Assembly (NCBI GenBank): GCA_029777755.1
Contig: JAKORQ010000445.1
Location: forward strand, 1 to 6,718
From: Planctomycetota bacterium
GTDB lineage: Bacteria > Planctomycetota > Phycisphaerae > Tepidisphaerales > Tepidisphaeraceae
DNA: 6,718 nt
Direction of reading: 5' to 3'
Shown here: in pieces, positions 1-6,237 of the stretch
Layout: each line of letters starts with the position of its first letter
Position numbering within the stretch: the stretch's first letter is position 1
Notes under the pieces: generated by a model
What the model was told of the DNA's origin: nothing
The model's database searches: none
What the model saw: only the letters and a program-made list of their open reading frames with translations
Made by a program: the position numbers and the translations under genes

Positions 1-2
1 AG

Positions 3-1592
3 CGCACTGGCAATCGCCTGCCGCTGATACTCCTGCAGACTGTCGCCAATCGGCAGTTGGTGGTGGCGTGCAATTCACTCGCCGCTTCTGAAGGCATATC
101 GCCTGGCATGACACTGGCGCAGGCGCGGGCGCTGTGCGCGAATGTGGAGCATGAGAACTGGCGCCCGGACCTGGACCTGAAGGCCCTGGAGGCGCTGGCG
201 CGATACATGGTTCGCTTCACTCCCACGGTGGCGATCGAGACCAGCGACATCATCGAATCTCCGGGGGAAGATTCCGCAAGGCGGCCGGGAGACTCCAGGC
301 ACACGATCTACCTCGATCTGGCAGGTTGCGAGCACCTGTATGGCGGGCTTAGACCGATGGTGCGCAAGATCGCCGAGACGCTGCATCAGTTGCGCATACC
401 CGCCACGCTGGCCGTGGGACCAACCCCGGGCGCGGCATTTGCGCTGACCTGCATGCCTCCTGACGAAACGCAGAAGAACACCATCGGCGTTCGCACGTTG
501 ATTCCTCGATCTCCGGATGCGGTAAAGGCAGCACCGCTGGCCGGCTTGCGAATCGGGGAGGAAATGCTTCAGTCGCTGCATCACCTCGGGCTGGAGACGA
601 TTGGTGAGCTGATGTCCATGCCGCGTAAAAGCCTGCCCTCTCGTTTTGGCGAGGCACTGGTGATGAGGCTGGACCAGCTTACCGGGCAGATTCCAGAACC
701 GCTGGTGCCGCTGACATGGTCGACAAAGCTGGAGGAACGCTTCGATTTCGATGGCTCTGTTTCTGACACACAGGCGCTGGAGCAGGTATTCCAGCAATTG
801 CTGGTGAAACTGCTGCTGCAACTGGAGCGCAAGGGCCAGGGCATTCGTGAGCTGATAGTGAGGTTTGAGCAGGCGGAAGTGCAGAATGATGCTCCCAAAC
901 GGCAGAATGAGTTCACGCTCTCAATGTCAAAGCCTTCGCGCGATAACAGGTCGCTGCTGACTTTGTACCGCTGCGCCTACGACCAGATGCTGATCGACCA
1001 GCAGGCAAAGCATGCCAGGCGGGGGCGAAAGACATCACGCTTCTCGTTCAACTTCGATGCCGGCTTCACCGCCATGTCACTTACAGTGACAAAATCCCAA
1101 CCACTACCGCATCAACAGCTCGCGGTAGGAGAATCCGACAAGGTAAAGCAGCAGCATGCCTGGCATAACACGCTGGACCTGATCCGAACGCGGCTGGGAG
1201 AAAGCGCAATCCAACAGGCGCAGCTCGAGCAGTCATACCTTCCGGAGAAGGCGTATCGGCTGATGCCCGCGGCCATGGAAAAGACGCCTGATGCTGACGG
1301 AACAACGACGTTGGCGAATCGTCCCCTGCACCTGCATTCACCGCCCAGGGAGGTGAAGGTGATGGTTGCGCCTTCGCATGATGCTGACGGTATTCCGCTT
1401 TCCTTCAGCTTCAGCGGCGCGTTGCACCGGGTGACGCATGCGGCCGGCCCGGAACGCATTGCAGGGCAATGGTGGGAAGGACACCAGAAGACACGCGACT
1501 ACTTTGATGTGTCCGTCGAGGATGGCTCACGCTACTGGCTGTTTCGCGTGCAGGAGACCGGCAAGTGGTATGTCCACGGGGAGTTTGAATAG
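3..1592 (+). CDS. imuB: ImuB-like Y-family DNA polymerase paralogue (5' partial)
   Basis: The frame is open from the first bases of the window, so the true start is upstream; 529 residues are visible and probably only a few dozen are missing. Early residues read TVANRQLVVACNSLAASEG followed by GISPGMTLAQARAL, the Y-family fingers/palm region as found in ImuB. LDLAGCEHLYGG (D at about residue 105) matches the ImuB version of this palm segment, where the SIDE-type catalytic acidic motif of DinB/UmuC is absent, so the protein is probably not itself a polymerase. A helix-hairpin-helix thumb follows (GLRIGEEMLQSLHHLGLETI), then a long C-terminal part ending in YWLFRVQETGKWYVHGEFE, typical of ImuB. 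By family knowledge ImuB binds the beta clamp and recruits DnaE2 for induced mutagenesis and translesion synthesis. The stop is 23 bp before dnaE2, which suggests one operon. A TTG at 57 is an internal codon and not a credible start. Confidence 0.9.
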   Translation, partial: RTGNRLPLILLQTVANRQLVVACNSLAASEGISPGMTLAQARALCANVEHENWRPDLDLKALEALARYMVRFTPTVAIETSDIIESPGEDSARRPGDSRHTIYLDLAGCEHLYGGLRPMVRKIAETLHQLRIPATLAVGPTPGAAFALTCMPPDETQKNTIGVRTLIPRSPDAVKAAPLAGLRIGEEMLQSLHHLGLETIGELMSMPRKSLPSRFGEALVMRLDQLTGQIPEPLVPLTWSTKLEERFDFDGSVSDTQALEQVFQQLLVKLLLQLERKGQGIRELIVRFEQAEVQNDAPKRQNEFTLSMSKPSRDNRSLLTLYRCAYDQMLIDQQAKHARRGRKTSRFSFNFDAGFTAMSLTVTKSQPLPHQQLAVGESDKVKQQHAWHNTLDLIRTRLGESAIQQAQLEQSYLPEKAYRLMPAAMEKTPDADGTTTLANRPLHLHSPPREVKVMVAPSHDADGIPLSFSFSGALHRVTHAAGPERIAGQWWEGHQKTRDYFDVSVEDGSRYWLFRVQETGKWYVHGEFE

Positions 1593-1603
1593 AGTCCTTT
1601 CGC

Positions 1604-1610
1604 GGGGGAA
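1604..1610 (+). promoter_or_regulatory. Ribosome binding site of dnaE2
   Basis: The purine run GGGGGAA lies 5 bases before the ATG at 1616, in the 23-bp gap after imuB. It supports 1616 as the dnaE2 start over an out-of-frame ATG at 1611. No promoter is evident in the gap, so dnaE2 is probably co-transcribed with imuB. Confidence 0.6.
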
Positions 1611-1615
1611 ATGAC

Positions 1616-4600
1616 ATGCCGGACCTTGTTGCTCCCAAGCTTCACAGGCGTTCTTCCGTTCCTCGCGGAGCAGGACGGGGAGACTACGCGGAGCTGGAGG
1701 TGACCACCAACTTCTCCTTTCTGCGCGGGGCGTCGCATCCGGATGAACTGGTGTATCGCGCAGTTGAGCTGGGATATCGCGCCATCGCCATCACCGATTT
1801 CACAACGCTGGCCGGCGTGGTGCGAGGATACGAGGCCTGGAAGGAAGCTAACTCCCAGGGGATCGCGCCCAGGCTGATCATTGGATCGCGACTTACCTTC
1901 AACGACTTTCCTGACCTGCTGGTGTGGACGACCGATCGTGCCAGCTATGGAAGGCTCTGCCGCCTGCTGACACTCGGCAAGCGGCGGGCGGAGAAGGGAT
2001 TCTGCCTGCTGAATCTCGATGACTTCATAGCCCACAGCGAAGGACTTCTCGCGGCCATTGCCAATCGCCACGAGCATCCCTTCCGCCACCCTGCAATCGA
2101 GATGAATCAGCCGCACTGCCAGCACACGCGCAAACGGATCGGCGAACTGCGCGATCTTCTTGGCGATCGTCTTTCGCTAGCCATCTGCCGACTCTATGGC
2201 GACAACGATCCGCAGCAGATTGGCGCTGCTGTTGAGTTGGGAAAGTCGTTTGGCATCCCCCTGCTGGCTACCAATGCGGTGTACTATCACGACCCGTCCC
2301 GGCGGCAGTTGCAGGATGTTCTCACCTGCATCCGTCACGGCGTACCGATCCAGCAGGCTGGGTATCGCCTGTTTCCCAATGGCGAGCGCTATCTGAAACC
2401 GCCGGATGTGATGAAGCGGCTGTTTGTCGACATACCGCGCGCGATTGGCCGGGGATTGGAGATCGCGGAGCGCTGTACATTCTCACTGGAAGAGTTGCGC
2501 TACGAGTATCCGGTTGAGCTGGCGCCGGAAGGGGTTACGCCGATCCAGGACCTGCGCCAGCTCGCCTATCTTGGCGCGATCGAGCGTTACACCGCGGAGA
2601 ATGTTATGGGGGCGGCGATGCCCTGCTGCGATCGTCTCCTGTCTCCCGGTGAGATGGAGGCGTTGCAGGCCAGGGTGCCGGCGAAGATTCGAGCGCTGCT
2701 GGATCGCGAGCTCAAGCTGATCGAAGATCTGCATTACGAGGCCTATTTCCTCACGGTTTACGACGTGGTGCGATTTGCCAAGTCGCGTGGGATACTCTGC
2801 CAGGGCCGCGGATCGGCGGCCAACTCGTGTGTCTGCTTCTGCCTGGGGATCACCAACGTGGATCCGGAACGCATCGATGTGCTCTTCGAGCGTTTCATAT
2901 CGGCCGCCCGCGGCGAGCCGCCGGACATCGACGTGGACTTCGAACACGAACGCCGCGAAGAGGTGCTGCAGTACATCTACAGCAAGTATGGGCGGGAACA
3001 TGCGGGGATGACCGCCGAGGTAATCACCTATCGCGGGAGGTCAGCCACTCGCGATGTCGGCAAAGCACTGGGGCTCTCACTCGACATGGTCGACCAGATG
3101 GCCCGCCACCTGGAAGGCTGGAGTACTGGCACAATATCCGACGATCAGCTTCACGAGATCGGCCTTGACCCGACAAACCCATCCATCCGCCGGGTCGTCG
3201 ACATCACCGCGCAGATATTGGGCTTCCCCCGTCACCTGAGCCAGCACGTCGGCGGCATGGTGATGACGCGCACACCGCTGTGTGAAATGGTGCCGATAGA
3301 AAACGCGTCGATGCCCGATCGCACCGTGATCGAGTGGGACAAGAACGACATCGACGTGCTGGGAATATTGAAGGTGGATTGCCTGGGGTTGGGGATGCTT
3401 ACGTGCCTGTCGAAGGGATTGAGGATGATAAATGAAAGGAGGACTCAGAGGGGCACGAAAGCACTGAAACAAAAAGGCACGACGGCACGGAGGCACGAAG
3501 GCACGAAGGAGGAAGCGAATCGCGTTGATGTCGAGGAAAATGAAGACAGTATTTGCCGCGGCCGTTGCGATGACATAGTTGCAGGGCCAAGACATGGGAC
3601 CAGCGAGGGAGACGGTTTTGGCGAGGATAGGGACACACAAGGAACTGGTAGACTGGCAGTTGGGGATGAAGCTGGCAAAGGTGGTCTACCGCTGGTCTCA
3701 AGACATGCCCCCGGAGGAGCGATTTGGCCTGATGCTGCAGATCCGGCGAGCGGCAATATCGATACCATCGAACATCGCGGAAGGATACGGCAGAGAGAGC
3801 ACGGGGGATTGCCTTCGCTTCCTCAAGCGACCCAGGGGATCTCTCCTGGAGGCATGGACACAAGCCGAACTGGCCGTTCAGTTGGAGATGCTTGCCCCCA
3901 GCCAGGAACTGAATGCACAGATCGAAGAGGAAGACCGAGTCCTGCAGGGACTGATCCGCAGCATCAAAGCAGAGGAGAACCAGGACACTCTTCACCTTCG
4001 TGCCTTCGTGCCTCCGTGCCGTCGTGCCTTTGTTCCCCTCTGCTCCCTCGCCTCGAGCTCTGGAACATTCCCCCCGAGGATCCTGCTGTCTACGACATGA
4101 TCTGCAGGGCCGACACTATCGGCGTCTTCCAGATCGAGTCGCGGGCGCAGATGTCTATGCTGCCGCGGCTTCGGCCACGTTCCTTCTACGACCTTGTTAT
4201 TGAAGTGGCGATCGTTCGCCCGGGACCGATACAGGGGAACATGGTTCACCCATACCTGCGGCGGCGCACGGGAGAGGAATCAGTCAGCTATCCCAGCGAG
4301 GCGCTGCGGGAGGTACTGGGCAAGACGCTGGGTGTGCCGCTTTTCCAGGAACAGGCGATGAAGATCGCCATCGTTGGCGCTGGCTTTACGCCAGATGAAG
4401 CCGACCGGTTGCGCAGGGCGATGGCCGCCTGGCGACGACATGGCGCTATCGAACGTTTCTACCAGAGGTTTGTCGATGGAATGCTGGCCAAGGGCTATAC
4501 GCGTGACTTCGCAGAGTACTGCTTCATGCAGATTCGCGGGTTTGGCGAGTACGGCTTTCCTGAGAGCCACGCGGCATCATTTGCACTGCTGGTGTACGCC

Positions 4601-5500
4601 TCGGCGTGGATCAAGCACTATTACCCGGCCGAGTTCGCCTGTGCACTGATAAACTCTCAGCCGATGGGGTTCTATGCCCCAGCCCAAATCGTGCGCGATG
4701 CGCGAAACCACGGTGTCACCGTATTGCCGGTCGATGTGAACTACAGCGACTGGAATTGCACCATAGAGCTGCACGAGGATCAGCATGCCCTGCGACTGGG
4801 CTATCGCATGGTCAAAGGGATGCCGCAAGTGGCCGCGAACGCAATCAGCGAGGCTCGCCAGCGTGTTGGAAGATTCACCTCCATCCAGCAGGTGCACAAC
4901 GAATCGGGTATCTCTCGCAAACACATGAAGAAACTGGCCGAGGCTGATGCATTCAAGTCGCTGGGAATGACGAGGCGGGACGCCCTCTGGCAGGTGATGT
5001 CGCTATCTGATGAGAGCTATCCTCTTTTTGATAATCTCTATCACCACGATAACGATGCTGAAGCGACGCTGCCACCCATGCCGATCGGCCAGGAAGTCAT
5101 GACCGACTATGCCACCACGGGGCTGTCGCTGAAGCGCCATCCCGTTTCGCTGGTGCGCGACCAACTGGATGAGATGAACATAACGGCCGCCGCCAAGCTG
5201 TTGGAGTTGCCACAGGATCGCTGGGTGAAGGTCGCCGGGCTGGTTCTGATTCGTCAGCGGCCGGGCACGGCGTCCGGCGTCGTCTTTGAGACGATCGAGG
5301 ATGAAACAGGAACCGCCAACATAATCATCAAGCCGGATGTGTACGAGCATTACCGGTCTGCTGCGCGCCATGCGCGTTTCATTCAGGTGGATGGTTACAT
5401 CGAGCGTAACGGCGATGTCATACACATCATGGCAAAACGGTTGATTGACCTGAGCCACATGCTCTCTGACCTCGAGGCCCGCAGCCGCGACTTTCACTAA
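1616..5500 (+). CDS. dnaE2: Error-prone DNA polymerase III alpha-type subunit DnaE2, interrupted in frame by a four-helix-bundle element
   Basis: C-family DNA polymerase for lesion bypass and SOS mutagenesis, expected to work with ImuB. The N-terminal PHP domain begins at about residue 24 (YAELEVTTNFSFLRGASH). The palm motif PDIDVDF (436-442) supplies D439 and D441, and KVDCLGLGML supplies the third catalytic Asp, D588. After the insert the enzyme resumes with IPPEDPAVYDMICRADTIG, SRAQMSMLPRLRPR (about 841), VRPGPIQGNMVHPYL and GFGEYGFPESHAASFALL (about 975-992). A helix-hairpin-helix stretch lies near 1083-1115 and an OB fold near 1200-1270. The ORF has 1294 residues against roughly 1050-1100 for the family. 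The excess is residues about 611-809, which are low-complexity, Gly/Arg-rich and Cys-containing and resemble no polymerase; they coincide with an inverted-repeat-bounded element. The host frame has no stop through it. Both halves are well conserved, so the gene does not look decayed. Whether the insert is translated through or processed is unknown. The ATG start is supported by the upstream RBS. Confidence 0.93.
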   Translation: MPDLVAPKLHRRSSVPRGAGRGDYAELEVTTNFSFLRGASHPDELVYRAVELGYRAIAITDFTTLAGVVRGYEAWKEANSQGIAPRLIIGSRLTFNDFPDLLVWTTDRASYGRLCRLLTLGKRRAEKGFCLLNLDDFIAHSEGLLAAIANRHEHPFRHPAIEMNQPHCQHTRKRIGELRDLLGDRLSLAICRLYGDNDPQQIGAAVELGKSFGIPLLATNAVYYHDPSRRQLQDVLTCIRHGVPIQQAGYRLFPNGERYLKPPDVMKRLFVDIPRAIGRGLEIAERCTFSLEELRYEYPVELAPEGVTPIQDLRQLAYLGAIERYTAENVMGAAMPCCDRLLSPGEMEALQARVPAKIRALLDRELKLIEDLHYEAYFLTVYDVVRFAKSRGILCQGRGSAANSCVCFCLGITNVDPERIDVLFERFISAARGEPPDIDVDFEHERREEVLQYIYSKYGREHAGMTAEVITYRGRSATRDVGKALGLSLDMVDQMARHLEGWSTGTISDDQLHEIGLDPTNPSIRRVVDITAQILGFPRHLSQHVGGMVMTRTPLCEMVPIENASMPDRTVIEWDKNDIDVLGILKVDCLGLGMLTCLSKGLRMINERRTQRGTKALKQKGTTARRHEGTKEEANRVDVEENEDSICRGRCDDIVAGPRHGTSEGDGFGEDRDTQGTGRLAVGDEAGKGGLPLVSRHAPGGAIWPDAADPASGNIDTIEHRGRIRQREHGGLPSLPQATQGISPGGMDTSRTGRSVGDACPQPGTECTDRRGRPSPAGTDPQHQSRGEPGHSSPSCLRASVPSCLCSPLLPRLELWNIPPEDPAVYDMICRADTIGVFQIESRAQMSMLPRLRPRSFYDLVIEVAIVRPGPIQGNMVHPYLRRRTGEESVSYPSEALREVLGKTLGVPLFQEQAMKIAIVGAGFTPDEADRLRRAMAAWRRHGAIERFYQRFVDGMLAKGYTRDFAEYCFMQIRGFGEYGFPESHAASFALLVYASAWIKHYYPAEFACALINSQPMGFYAPAQIVRDARNHGVTVLPVDVNYSDWNCTIELHEDQHALRLGYRMVKGMPQVAANAISEARQRVGRFTSIQQVHNESGISRKHMKKLAEADAFKSLGMTRRDALWQVMSLSDESYPLFDNLYHHDNDAEATLPPMPIGQEVMTDYATTGLSLKRHPVSLVRDQLDEMNITAAAKLLELPQDRWVKVAGLVLIRQRPGTASGVVFETIEDETGTANIIIKPDVYEHYRSAARHARFIQVDGYIERNGDVIHIMAKRLIDLSHMLSDLEARSRDFH
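3452..3507 (+). repeat. Phased 8-bp repeats, GGCACGAA type
   Basis: Seven 8-nt periods in register: GGCACGAA (3452), a degenerate AGCACTGA (3460), AACAAAAA (3468, diverged), then GGCACGAC, GGCACGGA, GGCACGAA and GGCACGAA (3476-3507). The last four are the core of the left inverted-repeat arm. An 8-nt period rotates through the reading frame, so this is not a peptide repeat but a nucleic-acid-level structure. Confidence 0.75.
3473..3509 (+). repeat. Left arm of 37-bp perfect inverted repeat
   Basis: This arm runs from AAAGGCACGACGG to GGCACGAAGG and is the exact reverse complement of 3995-4031. In the transcript the arms would pair into a long GC-rich stem closing a 485-nt loop that holds most of the four-helix-bundle ORF. 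In the DnaE2 frame it reads KGTTARRHEGTK (residues 620-631). Confidence 0.9.
3594..4100 (+). CDS. Four-helix-bundle protein (S23 / 23S rRNA intervening-sequence family), nested in dnaE2 in another frame
   Basis: The hallmark of the family is clear: HKELVDWQLGMKLAKVVYR, then FGLMLQIRRAAISIPSNIAE, GYGRESTGDCLRFL, RGSLLEAWTQAELAVQLEML, and a last helix EEEDRVLQGLIRSIKA. These are the four amphipathic helices of about 120 residues shared by IVS-encoded proteins and related to the Avd accessory protein of diversity-generating retroelements. Such proteins form oligomers and some bind nucleic acid; the role of free copies is unknown. The start is uncertain: ATG 3594 is the first ATG after an in-frame TAG at 3576, a TTG at 3579 is an alternative, and neither has a strong RBS. 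The frame lacks a stop before the right repeat arm, so its last 35 or so residues are translated repeat and dnaE2 sequence, ending at TGA 4098-4100. Expression is unproven; the well-kept core suggests a recent or functional copy. Confidence 0.7.
   Translation: MGPARETVLARIGTHKELVDWQLGMKLAKVVYRWSQDMPPEERFGLMLQIRRAAISIPSNIAEGYGRESTGDCLRFLKRPRGSLLEAWTQAELAVQLEMLAPSQELNAQIEEEDRVLQGLIRSIKAEENQDTLHLRAFVPPCRRAFVPLCSLASSSGTFPPRILLSTT
3995..4031 (+). repeat. Right arm of 37-bp perfect inverted repeat
   Basis: Exact reverse complement of 3473-3509, built of TTCGTGCC, TTCGTGCC, TCCGTGCC and GTCGTGCC units (3997-4028). In the DnaE2 frame it encodes PSCLRASVPSCL, a Cys-containing stretch with no counterpart in polymerases. 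In the four-helix-bundle frame it is read through without a stop. Confidence 0.9.
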
Positions 5501-5577
5501 AGGCAATACTTGCAGATTAGCGCGCAGCGGAGTTGCATCTGCTAAAGGGAGTTTGCTATCTTCATGCCCGATATCCC
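5501..5577 (+). other. Intergenic region between dnaE2 and the SWIM gene
   Basis: This 77-bp gap holds a weak 6-bp inverted repeat (GCAGAT 5512-5517, ATCTGC 5537-5542, 19-nt loop) with no T-run after it, so it is not a convincing terminator. A purine run AAAGGGAG (5544-5551) is the only RBS-like sequence, but it is 26 bases before the preferred ATG at 5578 and better spaced for an ATG at 5564 in a non-homologous frame. No promoter is recognisable. Confidence 0.4.
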
Positions 5578-6237
5578 ATGGAAAAGGCCTGGACTACCGA
5601 GCGTATTCTTGCCCTCGCACCTGATGCTTCCAGTGCGAAGTCTGGACGCGAGTTGGCGTCCCCCGGACGATGGCAGAATCTCGGGCGCAGTGATTCTGCC
5701 ATCTGGGGTGAGTGCCAGGGTTCCGGCTCAAAACCGTACCAGACGCAGATTGATCTTTCCGAGCCGGCGTTCAAATGCTCCTGTCCCAGCCGCAAGTTCC
5801 CATGCAAACATGGCCTGGGGCTCTTTCTTCTCTTTGCGCAGGATGCATCGGCCCTGGCCGATACCGATCCGCCCGGATGGGTTAAGGAGTGGCTTGAGTC
5901 CCGTGCCAAGCGGCGGCAGAAGAAGCAGGCGAAGGCGGCGACCAAACAAAAGCCCCCCGATCCCGAGGCGCAAACAAAGCGAATCGCCAAACGCCAGGAG
6001 AACGTTACCAGCGGACTGGAGCAACTGCGCTACAGCGCAAGCTGGATCAGCCCATGCGCCAGGCAATCAAAGGCGCCCTCAATCGGGCGGCGCGCAACCG
6101 TCGGCCGCGCCACAATGAAATCGACTGGCCGCGGACGATCCTTGCCAACCTCCACCACTATCAGCCGCAATACAAGACGATCATCCCCGAGAAGCGCATC
6201 GGCTTTGGCCGCAAGCGTTCCTCTCTGCGCGACGTGA
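5578..6237 (+). CDS. SWIM zinc-finger protein, truncated, with an out-of-frame C-terminal tail
   Basis: From ATG 5578 the product starts MEKAWTTERILALAPDA and shows the family's N-terminal block (GRELASPGRWQNLG, IWGECQGSGSKPYQ, IDLSEPAF). The SWIM zinc-finger follows: C67-x-C69-x6-C76-x-H78 in FKCSCPSRKFPCKHG. After WVKEWLESR comes a Lys-rich linker and KRIAKRQENVTSGLEQL, the normal lead-in to the rest of the protein. Family members I know of are about 400 residues or more. Here sense ends at about residue 150 (near 6027); the remaining 70 residues are a Ser/Arg-rich readout of DNA that encodes a VWA protein in another frame. SWIM fingers bind DNA, RNA or proteins; in these operons they accompany MoxR-type ATPases and VWA proteins in a module of poorly known function. 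The start could extend to TTG 5533, but homology begins at the ATG. Probably a truncated, possibly inactive gene. Confidence 0.75.
   Translation: MEKAWTTERILALAPDASSAKSGRELASPGRWQNLGRSDSAIWGECQGSGSKPYQTQIDLSEPAFKCSCPSRKFPCKHGLGLFLLFAQDASALADTDPPGWVKEWLESRAKRRQKKQAKAATKQKPPDPEAQTKRIAKRQENVTSGLEQLRYSASWISPCARQSKAPSIGRRATVGRATMKSTGRGRSLPTSTTISRNTRRSSPRSASALAASVPLCAT

Larger units (their letters stand above)
3446..4042 (+). mobile_element. Intervening-sequence-like element encoding a four-helix-bundle protein, inserted in dnaE2
   Basis: The segment is defined by its ends and contents. An 8-bp outer inverted repeat (CAGAGGGG at 3446-3453, CCCCTCTG at 4035-4042) encloses a perfect 37-bp inverted repeat (3473-3509 and 3995-4031), and the interior encodes an S23/IVS-type four-helix-bundle protein. 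The span is 597 nt, exactly 199 codons. Family knowledge: similar ORFs occur inside intervening sequences of 23S rRNA genes, where the terminal repeats pair and RNase III cuts the stem; free copies occur elsewhere in bacterial genomes. Here the host is a protein gene. DnaE2 sequence is contiguous on either side (GMLTCLSKGLRMIN on the left, LELWNIPPEDP on the right), with only a handful of native loop residues unaccounted for. No clear target-site duplication is visible, so the exact edges may be off by about 10-20 bp. That it is mobile is inferred. Confidence 0.75.

Noticed and set aside
1682..1740. The PHP domain of DnaE2 reads YAELEVTTNFSF, lacking the His-x-His metal motif of classical DnaE PHP domains.
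   Set aside because: Many DnaE2 proteins have non-His residues here, so it is a family trait rather than a sign of damage.
3452..3507. The 8-bp repeats might be a CRISPR or minisatellite array.
   Set aside because: Units are contiguous with no spacers, and their exact reverse complement bounds the other end of the element, so they are terminal repeat structure.
3399..3995. A 198-codon open frame on the minus strand over the inserted element.
   Set aside because: It shows no recognisable family motif and is opposite a well-supported four-helix-bundle ORF; best seen as a shadow frame of GC-rich DNA.
3446..4042. The insert might be an intein, since it lies in frame inside a DnaE-type polymerase.
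   Set aside because: No Cys/Ser N-terminal splice block, no His-Asn C-terminal junction and no homing endonuclease motifs are visible; the inverted repeats and the four-helix-bundle ORF in another frame point to an IVS-like element.
5512..5542. Possible rho-independent terminator after dnaE2.
   Set aside because: The stem has only 6 bp, the loop is 19 nt and no T-run follows.
5564..6118. An ATG-started open frame with a better-placed RBS-like sequence, overlapping the SWIM gene.
   Set aside because: Its translation has no recognisable motif, while the overlapping frame carries the full SWIM signature.
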